Below, in pieces: positions 8,659 through 16,817 of a DNA stretch of 64,000 nucleotides (its first letter is position 1; every line of letters begins with the position of its first letter). The stretch is from contig CAAGKM010000043.1 in assembly GCA_900770395.1 (NCBI GenBank), positions 1-64,000 of the forward strand. The letters run 5' to 3'. The notes under the pieces are model-generated. The model was not told the DNA's origin. It searched no databases and saw nothing but the letters and a program-made list of their open reading frames with translations. Source of the stretch: an uncultured Prevotella sp. GTDB lineage: Bacteria > Bacteroidota > Bacteroidia > Bacteroidales > Bacteroidaceae. A program made the position numbers and the translations under genes.

Positions 8659-9396
8659 TCAGATTATGAATTTCACTTCGCGAAAATCGTATTCCGAAAT
8701 TGTTCCATCGATGCGCCGCAGCCTTATCCGTCCGCTTGGCTGTACTGTGTCGATGGCTGCCGTGAATGTGCCGCCGTTGTCACGGAATTGGTGATAACCA
8801 TTGCGGCGGTAAAGATGACTCATGTACTCATCATGTATTTCGCCATATTTTCCGTCGTACACCTTATATATATATATAGCAAATGCGTCGAGTATCTTGC
8901 TGAGCACCTCATCTGTGCTGGTCTCACGGTTTATTATGTTGCGCAATGACACTGGATTTGGGGCATCGCTTAGAAATTGCTCCTGATTGATGTTGATGCC
9001 TGTGCCGAGGATTATGCTGCCTACGCCTTTGGTGGATATTGACGACTCGGAGAGTGTGCCGCTGATTTTCTTGTCGTTCCAGTAGATGTCGTTTGGCCAT
9101 TTTATTGTGAAACCGTCGGCATAGGTTTGCATTGTATGGAATATTGCGAGTGCCTCAGCCTGCATCATCACATATTGACGCTCTATTTGCAAGTTATGCG
9201 GGCGTGTCTTGATGCTGAACATAAGGTTTTTGTCCTCTTCGCTTTCCCATGTGTGGCTGCCCTGTCCGCGCCCTGCCGTCTGAAAGCGTGCGGTGACCAC
9301 GGTCATAAGCTCTCCCTCCTCGCCACGGTACTGGCTAAGGTAACGGTTGGTGGAGTCCACGGTGTCGAGTTTTATCAGTTTTATGCCGTCAGTCAT
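8659..9396 (-). CDS. birA: Biotin--[acetyl-CoA-carboxylase] ligase (BirA, catalytic form)
   Basis: 245 aa. Attaches biotin to carboxylase carrier domains. Core motifs are LDTVDSTN at the start, the biotinyl-adenylate loop TAGRGQGSHTW (GRGRxGR-like), IKWPNDIYWNDKKISG with the catalytic lysine, and GTGININQ. It lacks an N-terminal winged-helix domain, so it is a class I ligase without repressor function. On its own strand TACTTTTG at 9441-9448 is a -7 candidate. It is divergent from tadA. Confidence 0.94.
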   Translation of the reverse strand: MTDGIKLIKLDTVDSTNRYLSQYRGEEGELMTVVTARFQTAGRGQGSHTWESEEDKNLMFSIKTRPHNLQIERQYVMMQAEALAIFHTMQTYADGFTIKWPNDIYWNDKKISGTLSESSISTKGVGSIILGTGININQEQFLSDAPNPVSLRNIINRETSTDEVLSKILDAFAIYIYKVYDGKYGEIHDEYMSHLYRRNGYHQFRDNGGTFTAAIDTVQPSGRIRLRRIDGTISEYDFREVKFII

Positions 9397-9481
9397 TAAT
9401 GTTATGTCTGCTGTTATTGTAATTTTATATAATGCTAATGCAAAAGTACAATAAAAATTTCGTATATCAAAATAAAAGTAT

Positions 9482-9489
9482 TATTTTTG
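9482..9489 (+). promoter_or_regulatory. Candidate -7 element for tadA
   Basis: TATTTTTG, 38 bases before the chosen ATG at 9528. No convincing TTTG partner is visible at the usual distance. Its position argues against the upstream in-frame ATG at 9432. Confidence 0.45.
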
Positions 9490-9527
9490 CAGAATATAAG
9501 CTGCATTATTTTGCAAAAAGAAGAATT

Positions 9528-9986
9528 ATGACACAGGAAGAACAACAGAAAACAGACGAGCGCTATATGCGTATGGCTCTTGACGAGGCACGTCAGGCTA
9601 TGGATGCCGGTGAGATTCCCATCGGTGCGGTGATAGTGTGTGGGGGCAGGGTGGTGTCGCGGGGGCATAACCTTACAGAGACTCTTTGCGATGTTACCGC
9701 TCATGCCGAGATGCAGGCAATAACGTCAGCAGCCAACCTTTTGGGTGGCAAGTATCTTAGCGGTTGCACGCTTTATGTAACGGTGGAGCCTTGCGTTATG
9801 TGTGCCGGAGCAATTGGTTGGGCACAGATATCACGTATAGTTTATGGAGCTGCCGACGAGAAACGCGGCTTTCAGACATACGCTCCCCGTGCCATGCACC
9901 CCAAGGCAACCGTTGTGAGTGGTGTGCTGGAGGAAGAATGCCGACAGTTGATGCAGGCATTCTTTAGTGATAAACGCAAGAGGTGA
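9528..9986 (+). CDS. tadA: tRNA-specific adenosine deaminase-type nucleoside deaminase
   Basis: 152 aa. Zinc-dependent deaminase with HAE (in TAHAEMQAI) and the PCxxC motif EPCVMCAGAI, both needed for Zn binding and catalysis. The length and the MRMALDEARQAMDAGEIPIGAV start fit TadA, which converts A34 to inosine in tRNA-Arg(ACG). A free-base (guanine or cytosine) deaminase is a less likely alternative. The start at 9528 is used because the sequence upstream lacks family similarity and overlaps the promoter. Confidence 0.88.
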   Translation: MTQEEQQKTDERYMRMALDEARQAMDAGEIPIGAVIVCGGRVVSRGHNLTETLCDVTAHAEMQAITSAANLLGGKYLSGCTLYVTVEPCVMCAGAIGWAQISRIVYGAADEKRGFQTYAPRAMHPKATVVSGVLEEECRQLMQAFFSDKRKR

Positions 9987-10003
9987 GAGTAAGCTGGCAG
10001 GCG

Positions 10004-10585
10004 TCATTCCTGTCCGCTTGCTCCGCCTTCGTAAGTGTTGTAGGTGTTGCCGAAGTCCTGTCCGTGCCCCAGATCGCTGCCCGAGCTGTAGGTGGCTTTT
10101 ATTATCTGCTGGTTATATCCCTTGCGCAGCGGTCCCTCATGCAGAAGATACCGTGCGAAGTTGTCGGTTGGAATTACCAGTCCAAACACACCTATTGCCA
10201 CTCGTATGCCTTCAGGGTTAAAGCTGTTGTGCAGACGTGCTGTGGAATAGAAGCTGTGAGGATAAACCTCAATCTTGTTGTACTTGTAGAATTGGTTCAA
10301 CAGACTCGGATCCTTTATTGAATCGGCTGATGTGAACATGTGGGTAAGGTTGCGCACAAAGTCATCGGCAGCATCAGCCTGGGCGCAGTTGGGATCATTG
10401 ATACATTCCACGATGTCGTCCTGTATTTCTGCTGCCATCTTTTCGCCCGACGGCACAGTCATGTTTGCCACCAGTGCTACGAGTCCCAGCACCAGCGCCA
10501 CAATTGTAAATCTTCCCAAACAGCTTCTTCTGAACTGTGTGGATACCCCTTCTCCCTTGTAGGCCTTGTCATCGATAATTCCCAT
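10004..10585 (-). CDS. Conserved-looking protein of unknown function, single membrane anchor
   Basis: 193 aa. I do not recognise the family. The N terminus is cytoplasmic and charged (MGIIDDKAYKGEGVSTQFRR). One transmembrane helix (about 28-44, IVALVLGLVALVANM) follows, then a soluble, probably periplasmic domain with an acidic Cys pair (IVECINDPNCAQADAADD) and a C-terminal part with FGLVIPTDNFARYLLHEG. It ends in a Gly/Ser/Asn-rich tail. It is the last gene of the lipoprotein-to-folE minus-strand run, 86 bases beyond folE, so co-transcription is possible. Confidence 0.65.
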   Translation of the reverse strand: MGIIDDKAYKGEGVSTQFRRSCLGRFTIVALVLGLVALVANMTVPSGEKMAAEIQDDIVECINDPNCAQADAADDFVRNLTHMFTSADSIKDPSLLNQFYKYNKIEVYPHSFYSTARLHNSFNPEGIRVAIGVFGLVIPTDNFARYLLHEGPLRKGYNQQIIKATYSSGSDLGHGQDFGNTYNTYEGGASGQE

Positions 10586-10671
10586 AGTTGTTATTTTTTA
10601 GTTAGAGTTTAGTATTTAGATTTAATGTCTCTTGTATTGTCTTCCCTGTTTGGGCTGCCTTATCCGTTATT

Positions 10672-11265
10672 TTAGAAGTCGGATGCGGGATGGTTGATGA
10701 GATTCATAAATTCCTCACGGGTCTTTGCCTGGTTGAAGGCTCCCGAGAACTCGCTTGTGGTGGTTATCGAGCCCTGCTTCTCCACGCCTCTCATCTGCAT
10801 GCACATGTGCTTTGCCTCAACTACCACCATCACTCCGAGCGGTTTCAGCGTCTCCTCTATGCACTGGCGTATCTGCAGTGTCATACGCTCTTGCACCTGC
10901 AGACGGTGTGAGTATATGTCCACCACGCGGGCTATCTTGCTCAGTCCTGTGATGTATCCGTTTGGAATATATGCCACGTGTGCCTTGCCGTAGAACGGCA
11001 GCATGTGGTGTTCGCACATCGAGAAGAAATCAATGTCCTTCACAATCACCATCTGACTGTAGTCCTCTTTGAATATTGCGTCGCGGAGCACCTGATGGGC
11101 ATCCATGTGATAGCCTCTTGTAAGCGTCTGCATAGCTTTAGCCACCCGCATCGGCGTTTTCACCAGTCCCTCGCGGTCGGGGTCTTCTCCTAAGAGGCTG
11201 AGCACATCCTTGTAGTGTGCTGCGAGCTCATCGAGCCCCTCCCTGTATTCTACATTAAATTCCAC
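10672..11265 (-). CDS. folE: GTP cyclohydrolase I
   Basis: 197 aa. First step of tetrahydrofolate (and queuosine precursor) synthesis: GTP to dihydroneopterin triphosphate. The zinc ligands lie in CEHHMLPF and the later MCMQMRG segment. YIPNGYITGLSKIARVVD and QVQERMTLQI are the canonical GTP-binding stretches. It is in an operon with tpiA and the SPOR protein; the same order is known from Bacteroides. Forty bases separate it from the SPOR gene upstream. Confidence 0.97.
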   Translation of the reverse strand: MEFNVEYREGLDELAAHYKDVLSLLGEDPDREGLVKTPMRVAKAMQTLTRGYHMDAHQVLRDAIFKEDYSQMVIVKDIDFFSMCEHHMLPFYGKAHVAYIPNGYITGLSKIARVVDIYSHRLQVQERMTLQIRQCIEETLKPLGVMVVVEAKHMCMQMRGVEKQGSITTTSEFSGAFNQAKTREEFMNLINHPASDF

Positions 11266-11305
11266 GTCTTGTTTTCTGTTTTGTTATGTTGTACATGTGC
11301 GGCAA

Positions 11306-11965
11306 TCAATACTGCACTGTGATTTTTCCTTTTACAATTACGGCTTCCGGATAGCCGAGCTGCTTCACCTCGCGGAGCACTTCGTGTGCCTCCTCGTAGG
11401 TGCGGTAGTTGCCTATGCGGCATATCCACCGTGGTGAATAGAAATGTACATACACCGGCACGTCCGGTATGTTGCGCTTTATGGTCAGTCCGGCTTTCTC
11501 TGCTTTTTGGCGGTCAACCCTTGAGTTGCCTCCTGCCCACACCTGCACCCTGTAGCCTGTGGTCTTATAGCTTCGGCGCATCACCTTTTTGCCCATGTCG
11601 GGGGTGGTGTCCTGCGGCATAATGTCCTGCTGGTCGGTATCTTGTTTTTCTTGTCTGACCTGTCCAGCCTGTTTCACGGGTCTGACTTGTCCTGCTTGTT
11701 TGACAGAGTTTCCTTGTCCTACAGTGCTTCCTTGTCCAGCCTGTTGCTCTTTTGCAGGCTGTTCCGGCTTTATGTCGGGTCTCATCCCCGCAGCATTTGG
11801 ATCGGAGTATCTTCCATTCACCAGCTTGTCTATTTCCTTGCTTTGATGCAGGGTAACGGTACCCTTCCCGGCTTTCTGCTGTTGCAGACGGTCGGTAAAA
11901 GTCTGTGCCTCTGCACACAATATGCAGAGGACACAGCTGATAATTATGATTACTGTTCTTTTCAA
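11306..11965 (-). CDS. SPOR-domain envelope protein
   Basis: 219 aa. A signal peptide (MKRTVIIIISCVLCILCAEA) is followed by a low-complexity linker rich in Gln, Gly and Lys with repeated KQAGQVR units. A C-terminal SPOR domain (about 138-219; YRVQVWAGGNSRVDRQKAE, ICRIGNYRTYEEAHEVLR) follows, which in other bacteria binds denuded glycan strands at division sites. It is therefore probably a periplasmic peptidoglycan-binding protein. It sits 25 bases downstream of tpiA and upstream of folE in one operon. Confidence 0.88.
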   Translation of the reverse strand: MKRTVIIIISCVLCILCAEAQTFTDRLQQQKAGKGTVTLHQSKEIDKLVNGRYSDPNAAGMRPDIKPEQPAKEQQAGQGSTVGQGNSVKQAGQVRPVKQAGQVRQEKQDTDQQDIMPQDTTPDMGKKVMRRSYKTTGYRVQVWAGGNSRVDRQKAEKAGLTIKRNIPDVPVYVHFYSPRWICRIGNYRTYEEAHEVLREVKQLGYPEAVIVKGKITVQY

Positions 11966-11990
11966 ACCGTAGTCAAATTAGAATCTTTGA

Positions 11991-12752
11991 TTATGCTTTC
12001 CAGGCATCGATGATACCCTTGAAGTCAGCACACTTCAATGAAGCACCGCCGATAAGACCACCGTCGATGTCGGGCTTGGCGAACAGCTCGGGAGCGTTGC
12101 TTGCCTTGCAGCTGCCGCCATAGAGGATGCTTGTGTTCTCTGCCACCTCGTTGCCATATTTCTCAGCTACGATAGAGCGGATGTAAGCGTGTATTTCCTC
12201 TGCCTGCTCAGCTGTGGCGGTCAGACCTGTGCCGATAGCCCAAATTGGCTCGTAGGCGATGATGATGTTCTGGAACTCCTCGGCGCTGAGGTTGAACACA
12301 CTGCCCTCAAGCTCTGCCTTAACCACCTCGTTCTGCTTGTTTGCCTCACGCTGATCCTTGCTCTCGCCGATGCAGAAGATTACTTTCAAACCGTTCTTCA
12401 GTGCGAGCAGTACCTTCTCCTTCAGAATCTCAGGAGTTTCGTTGTAGTACTCACGGCGCTCAGAGTGACCGAGAATAACATACTGGGCACCTGTGCTCTT
12501 TACCATTTCGGCTGATACTTCGCCGGTAAATGCACCCTTCTCCTTGTCGGCGCAGTTTTCTGCACCAAGACCGATGGTGTTGGCATCGAGGATGCCTGCC
12601 ACGGTTGCAAGATGAATGAATGGAGTACAAACCACAACGTCGCAGTTTGGCTTCTCGGCAGCCAAAGCCTCGTTCAACTCCTTTGCCAGTGCGACACCTT
12701 CTTGCAGGTTCATGTTCATTTTCCAGTTACCTGCTACAATTTTCTTTCTCAT
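11991..12752 (-). CDS. tpiA: Triosephosphate isomerase
   Basis: 253 aa, family length. Interconverts glyceraldehyde-3-phosphate and dihydroxyacetone phosphate in glycolysis. Visible motifs are the N-terminal NWKMN substrate lysine, the catalytic His in YVILGHSERREYY, the catalytic Glu in IIAYEPIWAIGTG with the mobile loop, and the phosphate-binding LYGGSCKASN and GLIGGASL. It sits mid-operon, between the BT_3928-like and SPOR genes. Confidence 0.98.
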   Translation of the reverse strand: MRKKIVAGNWKMNMNLQEGVALAKELNEALAAEKPNCDVVVCTPFIHLATVAGILDANTIGLGAENCADKEKGAFTGEVSAEMVKSTGAQYVILGHSERREYYNETPEILKEKVLLALKNGLKVIFCIGESKDQREANKQNEVVKAELEGSVFNLSAEEFQNIIIAYEPIWAIGTGLTATAEQAEEIHAYIRSIVAEKYGNEVAENTSILYGGSCKASNAPELFAKPDIDGGLIGGASLKCADFKGIIDAWKA

Positions 12753-12825
12753 TTTTTTGTTGTTTAATAATTTATTTATCTTTCAATATCGTATGATTCC
12801 TAATTATAATAAATAGGTGTTTTTT

Positions 12826-14127
12826 TTATTCGCCTTCCTTGGCATCTCCGTTTTGTGCAGCGGTGCCTTGCTTGTCGCGCCTCACCCATTTTGTCCATGC
12901 CCACAGACGGTCTGCCATGGTGAGCAGTATGAGTGGCAGCACGAACCAGTTTATGATGGTTACGGTCTTGCCCGTTGTCGAATTTTCCGGCATCCTGCCC
13001 GTTTCTATGTTTTCCAGTCTGTCGGCAAGCATATCCTCATCGGGCATGTCGTTGTGGCTCCACTTGTTGATTACCGTTCCGTCTTTTATCAGCACCAGTC
13101 CCGGATTGCTTCTTATAATGGTTTTCAGCGTTATTTCATCGGTGGTGCAGTAAGGATAGTCGGCACCAGTCATTGCCCGCCAGCGTTTTCTTGCCTCCGC
13201 TCCGCTTGCTGTGAGGCAATAAAACCTGTAACCATATTCCTGCGAATAGTCATAAATCTCATTAATTCGGTCCAGCCGGCTGTCATCGGCATTTTCCAGA
13301 TGCGGCGCTATGAGCAGGAAAGTGTAGCCTTTGTCATTGAGCACTTCTTCGGTGATGTCGTCTCCTTGCTCTGTCTCTATTGAGAAGTCATGTATGGGCG
13401 GCACATATCCCTCGCTTGTCTGTACGGTCCTGCTGTCTATGAATGTCCATGTAGAGTCTGGATAGTTGTCGGTTGTAAATTCCTTCCGCTCGCCGTTTTT
13501 CTCCAATATGAATGTTGTTTCAAACTGTGGCTGTTCTGCATCCTCAGGAATCTCCATTCCCTGACGGATGTTTGCCCCTATGTGATATGGACGGAAGTCG
13601 AATTGCGGCAGCAGATACAGGCTGTATCCCGATATAGCAAGGATGAACACTGCACTGAAGTTTATCACTATCCACTGGTTGGTGCGGCTTATGAACCTCA
13701 TCATGTCCAGCGGCTGCCATGCCACAGTCACGGCGCATGCCGTAAGCACTATATTTTTCCAGAACGTCTGCCAGTTGGTGAGCTTCACAGCATCGCCAAA
13801 ACATCCGCAGTCGCTTATTGGGTTTGCCACCGCAAGCCATAGTGTTAGCATGGTCATAAACACCAGCATCGCCACAGCCAGTTTTGACACTGTCCTGCGC
13901 CTGATGGCAAATGCAAGACATATACCGATACCGAACTCGGCGGCCGACAGCAGTACCGAAGCCAGCAGTGTCAGTGTGTCGTTGACAAGCATCTGCAAAC
14001 CAAGGGCCTCAAGATAGTCGTTTATTTTGTATTGCGTGCCGAGCGGATCAACGGCTTTCACAAATCCTGACAGGATAAATGTAAGCGCCAATGCCAGTCT
14101 GCAAATGTTGACAACAATCTTTCTCAT
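12826..14127 (-). CDS. BT_3928-family membrane protein (DoxX-type N terminus, thioredoxin-like C-terminal part)
   Basis: 433 aa. The first about 150 residues are four hydrophobic helices resembling DoxX/MauE redox-associated proteins (ICRLALALTFILSGFVKAVD, NPISDCGCFGDAVKLTNWQTF). The Cys pair DCGCFGD is a MauE-like signature. After a linker with another helix, residues about 255-385 have a thioredoxin-like pattern (GYTFLLIAPHLE, NPGLVLIKDGTVINKW) but no CxxC. A last helix and a basic tail close the protein. The family is conserved next to tpiA in Bacteroides. A role in envelope thiol chemistry is plausible from the fold but unproven. Confidence 0.8.
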   Translation of the reverse strand: MRKIVVNICRLALALTFILSGFVKAVDPLGTQYKINDYLEALGLQMLVNDTLTLLASVLLSAAEFGIGICLAFAIRRRTVSKLAVAMLVFMTMLTLWLAVANPISDCGCFGDAVKLTNWQTFWKNIVLTACAVTVAWQPLDMMRFISRTNQWIVINFSAVFILAISGYSLYLLPQFDFRPYHIGANIRQGMEIPEDAEQPQFETTFILEKNGERKEFTTDNYPDSTWTFIDSRTVQTSEGYVPPIHDFSIETEQGDDITEEVLNDKGYTFLLIAPHLENADDSRLDRINEIYDYSQEYGYRFYCLTASGAEARKRWRAMTGADYPYCTTDEITLKTIIRSNPGLVLIKDGTVINKWSHNDMPDEDMLADRLENIETGRMPENSTTGKTVTIINWFVLPLILLTMADRLWAWTKWVRRDKQGTAAQNGDAKEGE

Positions 14128-14168
14128 GTCCTTGTTTTAGTTGCGCTTTCCGTTTTTTTACCCCGTTG

Positions 14169-14732
14169 TTATTGTTGTTTCTGCTCATTGAGCTTTATCA
14201 CTCCGAACACGGCATAGTTGATTATATCCATATAGTTGGCGTCAATGCCCTCGCTCACTAATGTGTCGCCGTCAAGGTTCTCTATCTCCTTCACTCTCTC
14301 CAGTTTTGTGAGTATCAGGTCGGTATAGCTGCTCACTCTCATTCCGCGCCACGCCTCATCGTAGTCGTGGTTTTTGCGTTTCATCAGCTCCAGACTCTTT
14401 TGTGCGTAGCTGTCGTACAGAGCGAGAGCCTCATCGGGTGTTATGTCGGTGCTGTCGGCAAATCCCTTTTCCAGTTGGATTAATCCTATGATTCCATAGT
14501 TTATAAGCGCCACAAACTCCTGACGTATTCCTTCGCCCACCATTGATACCTTTTTTATTTCAAGCGAGCGTATGCGCTTTGCCTTTATATACAGCTGGTC
14601 TGTGAGCGACGAGGCGCGGAGTATGCGCCACGATGCTCCATAGTCGTGCAGCTTTTTCTTAAACAGTGCGCGACATTCAGCTATCGCCTCCTCAAACTGT
14701 CGGTTGGTATGTTCTAACTGTTTGTCTGTCAT
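14169..14732 (-). CDS. DUF1599 protein
   Basis: 187 aa. It is a tandem duplication: KKLHDYGASWRILRASSLTD and KNHDYDEAWRGMRVSSYTD are two copies of the same motif about 95 residues apart, each followed by KRIRSLE/ERVKEIE and EGIRQEF/EGIDANY. This double DUF1599 arrangement is normal for Bacteroidetes. No enzymatic function is established; the alpha-helical pattern with conserved acidic residues recalls MazG-like nucleotide pyrophosphatases, which is speculative. It is the second gene of the operon, 41 bases upstream of the BT_3928-like gene. Confidence 0.85.
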   Translation of the reverse strand: MTDKQLEHTNRQFEEAIAECRALFKKKLHDYGASWRILRASSLTDQLYIKAKRIRSLEIKKVSMVGEGIRQEFVALINYGIIGLIQLEKGFADSTDITPDEALALYDSYAQKSLELMKRKNHDYDEAWRGMRVSSYTDLILTKLERVKEIENLDGDTLVSEGIDANYMDIINYAVFGVIKLNEQKQQ

Positions 14733-14748
14733 TTCGCTTTGCGGTTTT

Positions 14749-15102
14749 TTATTTTGCCTCTTTTTGCTTTTTGTGAATGAACTTCACACGTCCGCAATCC
14801 ACGTCAAACTGTGTCTTGAGCGAGTCTACCAGCACGCGCTTGCGGTTGAGCGCCTCAAGTTCTTCTTTGGTAGCAGTCAATTCCTTGCGGTGCTGCTCTA
14901 CGGTGGCACACATATTTTTATATAAAGCCTCTTCAGCTTGCAGTGTGCTGTCGGTGATACGCAGTTTTTCCTGAGCCTCATTGAGCAGTGAGTCCAAAAA
15001 TTCCGCTCTTGATGCCTTGCGCCGCTCCACCATCTTTTTCGGATTGTCTCCGCAGCTTGTCAATATCGCTGTTGCCAACAGCATTGTCGCGAATATTCTC
15101 AT
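14749..15102 (-). CDS. Small coiled-coil lipoprotein
   Basis: 117 aa with the start at 15102 (MRIFATMLLATAILTSC), which places a lipobox (LTSC) 17 residues in. An upstream in-frame ATG at 15129 would add nine residues and spoil the signal peptide. The mature part is almost wholly helical and charged (KKMVERRKASRAEFLDSLLN, LEALNRKRVLVDSLKTQ), so a coiled coil is likely. Probably anchored in the inner or outer membrane. It is the first gene after the promoter at 15156-15187. No specific function is recognised. Confidence 0.75.
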   Translation of the reverse strand: MRIFATMLLATAILTSCGDNPKKMVERRKASRAEFLDSLLNEAQEKLRITDSTLQAEEALYKNMCATVEQHRKELTATKEELEALNRKRVLVDSLKTQFDVDCGRVKFIHKKQKEAK

Positions 15103-15155
15103 TTGTGTACAGTATTTGTGTGATGTCATTCGTTTTCAGACAATTATTTGTCCGG

Positions 15156-15187
15156 CAAAGGTACAAAAAAATATTGTAACCTCCAAA
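15156..15187 (-). promoter_or_regulatory. Promoter of the lipoprotein-DUF1599-tpiA-folE operon
   Basis: On the minus strand TTTG (15184-15187), a 20-base spacer and TACCTTTG (15156-15163). The start point would be near 15149. Confidence 0.75.
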
Positions 15188-15205
15188 CAATCTTCAATAA
15201 ATATG

Positions 15206-16615
15206 TCAGAAGTGGCTGCTTCCATCGAAACAATGGGTGCACAGTTTGCACTTGGGCAGACCTATTGCTTCCACCAGATCTTCAAGTTTGCTGAACTTCA
15301 GCGACTCAAATCCGAAACGGCTGCGCATAATCTCCACCAGCTTTTTGTATTCGGGACTGTCGGTAGTGGCATACTTTTCCAAATTCTTGTTCTCATCGCC
15401 TTCCAGTTCCTTTATTATGCGTCGCGTTATAAGTTCAAGGTCGCTTTTCGAGCTTGTGAAGCCTATGAACGGGCAACCGTAGATGAGCGGTGGACATGCT
15501 ATGCGTATGTGCACCTCTTTGGCTCCGCATTCGTAGAGCATCTTCACGTTGTCGCGCAGTTGGGTGCCTCTCACTATGGAGTCATCGCAGAACAGCACTT
15601 TCTTGCCGTAGAGCATCGCCTTGTTGGGGATAAGCTTCATCTTTGCCACAAGGCTGCGCATCTCCTGGTTGCTGGGCGTAAAGCTGCGTGGCCATGTAGG
15701 GGTGTATTTTGATATTGCGCGATAATAGGGCACACCCTTTCCAACGGCATAACCCAAGGCCATGCCAACGCCTGAGTCGGGTATTCCGCAGGCGCAGTCA
15801 ACCTCTGTCTCTGTGTCGTGCTTGCCCATCATGTGTCCCGATCTGTTGCGCACTTCTTCCACGTTCTTTCCCTCATAATAAGATGTCGGGAAACCGTAGT
15901 ACACCCAGAGGAACGAGCATATCTGCATCTCCTTGTTGGGCTTGCGCATTTGCTCTATTCCGTCGGCGCGCATTCTTATAATCTCGCCCGGACCAAGATA
16001 ACGGTCTATCTCATAGTCGAGGTTAGGGAATGCCGATGACTCGCTTGTAGCTGCGTAGGCGCCGTCTTTCTTGCCTATTATAATAGGTGTGCGTCCCCAT
16101 TGGTCGCGGGCACAGATTATGCCATCCTCAGTGAGAAGTAGCATTGAACATGAGCCCTTGATGGTTTTAAACACATTCTCAATGCCCTCCACGAAATTCT
16201 TGCCTTGGATAATGAGTAGCGCCACAAGCTCTGTCTGGTTGGTGCCTGTGCTCTGTTCGCCAAAGTGCATGTTCTTTGCGAGCAGATCCTGGACAATATC
16301 CTCGGTGTTTGTGATTTTTGCCACCGTCACTATGGCAAAACGCCCGAGATGTGAGTTGAGTATGATGGGCTGAGGGTCTGTGTCGCTGATTATTCCTATA
16401 CCGGAGTTGCCGCTGAATTTTGGCAGTTCACTTTCAAACTTCGTTCGGAAGTATGTGCTCTCAAGATTATGAATCACTCGAGAGAAGGAGTTCTTCTCTG
16501 CATCATAGGTTGCCATACCTCCACGTTTCGTACCGAGGTGCGAATTATAGTCGGTGCCGTAAAATAAGTCGGTGGAACAGCTGTGTTTTGATATAGTTCC
16601 GAAAAAACCACCCAT
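15206..16615 (-). CDS. Amidophosphoribosyltransferase-like protein without the N-terminal catalytic cysteine
   Basis: 469 aa. It has a class II glutamine amidotransferase-like (Ntn) domain followed by a phosphoribosyltransferase domain with the PRPP loop VLFCDDSIVRGTQL, also CGIPDSGVGMALGYA, both typical of PurF. PurF normally begins with a Cys exposed after Met removal; here the start is MGGFFGTISKHSC, with Gly at residue 2. The length, the SHLGTKRGGMATYD segment and the GSCSMLLLTEDGIICARD segment support a PurF paralogue rather than a bad start. I infer it either uses ammonia directly or has another role; Cys13 could conceivably substitute. The C terminus carries a Cys cluster (KCKLCTHCFDG). 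Confidence 0.85.
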   Translation of the reverse strand: MGGFFGTISKHSCSTDLFYGTDYNSHLGTKRGGMATYDAEKNSFSRVIHNLESTYFRTKFESELPKFSGNSGIGIISDTDPQPIILNSHLGRFAIVTVAKITNTEDIVQDLLAKNMHFGEQSTGTNQTELVALLIIQGKNFVEGIENVFKTIKGSCSMLLLTEDGIICARDQWGRTPIIIGKKDGAYAATSESSAFPNLDYEIDRYLGPGEIIRMRADGIEQMRKPNKEMQICSFLWVYYGFPTSYYEGKNVEEVRNRSGHMMGKHDTETEVDCACGIPDSGVGMALGYAVGKGVPYYRAISKYTPTWPRSFTPSNQEMRSLVAKMKLIPNKAMLYGKKVLFCDDSIVRGTQLRDNVKMLYECGAKEVHIRIACPPLIYGCPFIGFTSSKSDLELITRRIIKELEGDENKNLEKYATTDSPEYKKLVEIMRSRFGFESLKFSKLEDLVEAIGLPKCKLCTHCFDGSSHF

Positions 16616-16660
16616 AAGTTTTTATCCTGTTATATTTTGTTTCGTTAAAAAATACGGGTG

Positions 16661-16691
16661 CAAAGTTACTGCAATTTTTTGACTCTCCAAA
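16661..16691 (-). promoter_or_regulatory. Promoter of the PurF-like gene
   Basis: Minus strand TTTG (16688-16691), 19-base spacer, TAACTTTG (16661-16668). It is divergent from the aroA promoter about 70 bases away. Confidence 0.7.
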
Positions 16692-16757
16692 AAAAATTAA
16701 TGTTTTTTTGGAGTTATGTAAAAAACTAATTTAAAATGCTTACATAAATGAAAAAAA

Positions 16758-16789
16758 TTTGCGCAATCCGATTTTTTACACTAACTTTG
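16758..16789 (+). promoter_or_regulatory. Promoter of aroA
   Basis: TTTG (16758-16761), 20-base spacer, TAACTTTG (16782-16789), 28 bases before the aroA ATG. Confidence 0.75.
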
Positions 16790-16817
16790 CACACCGAAAC
16801 ACAACAATGACAATATT

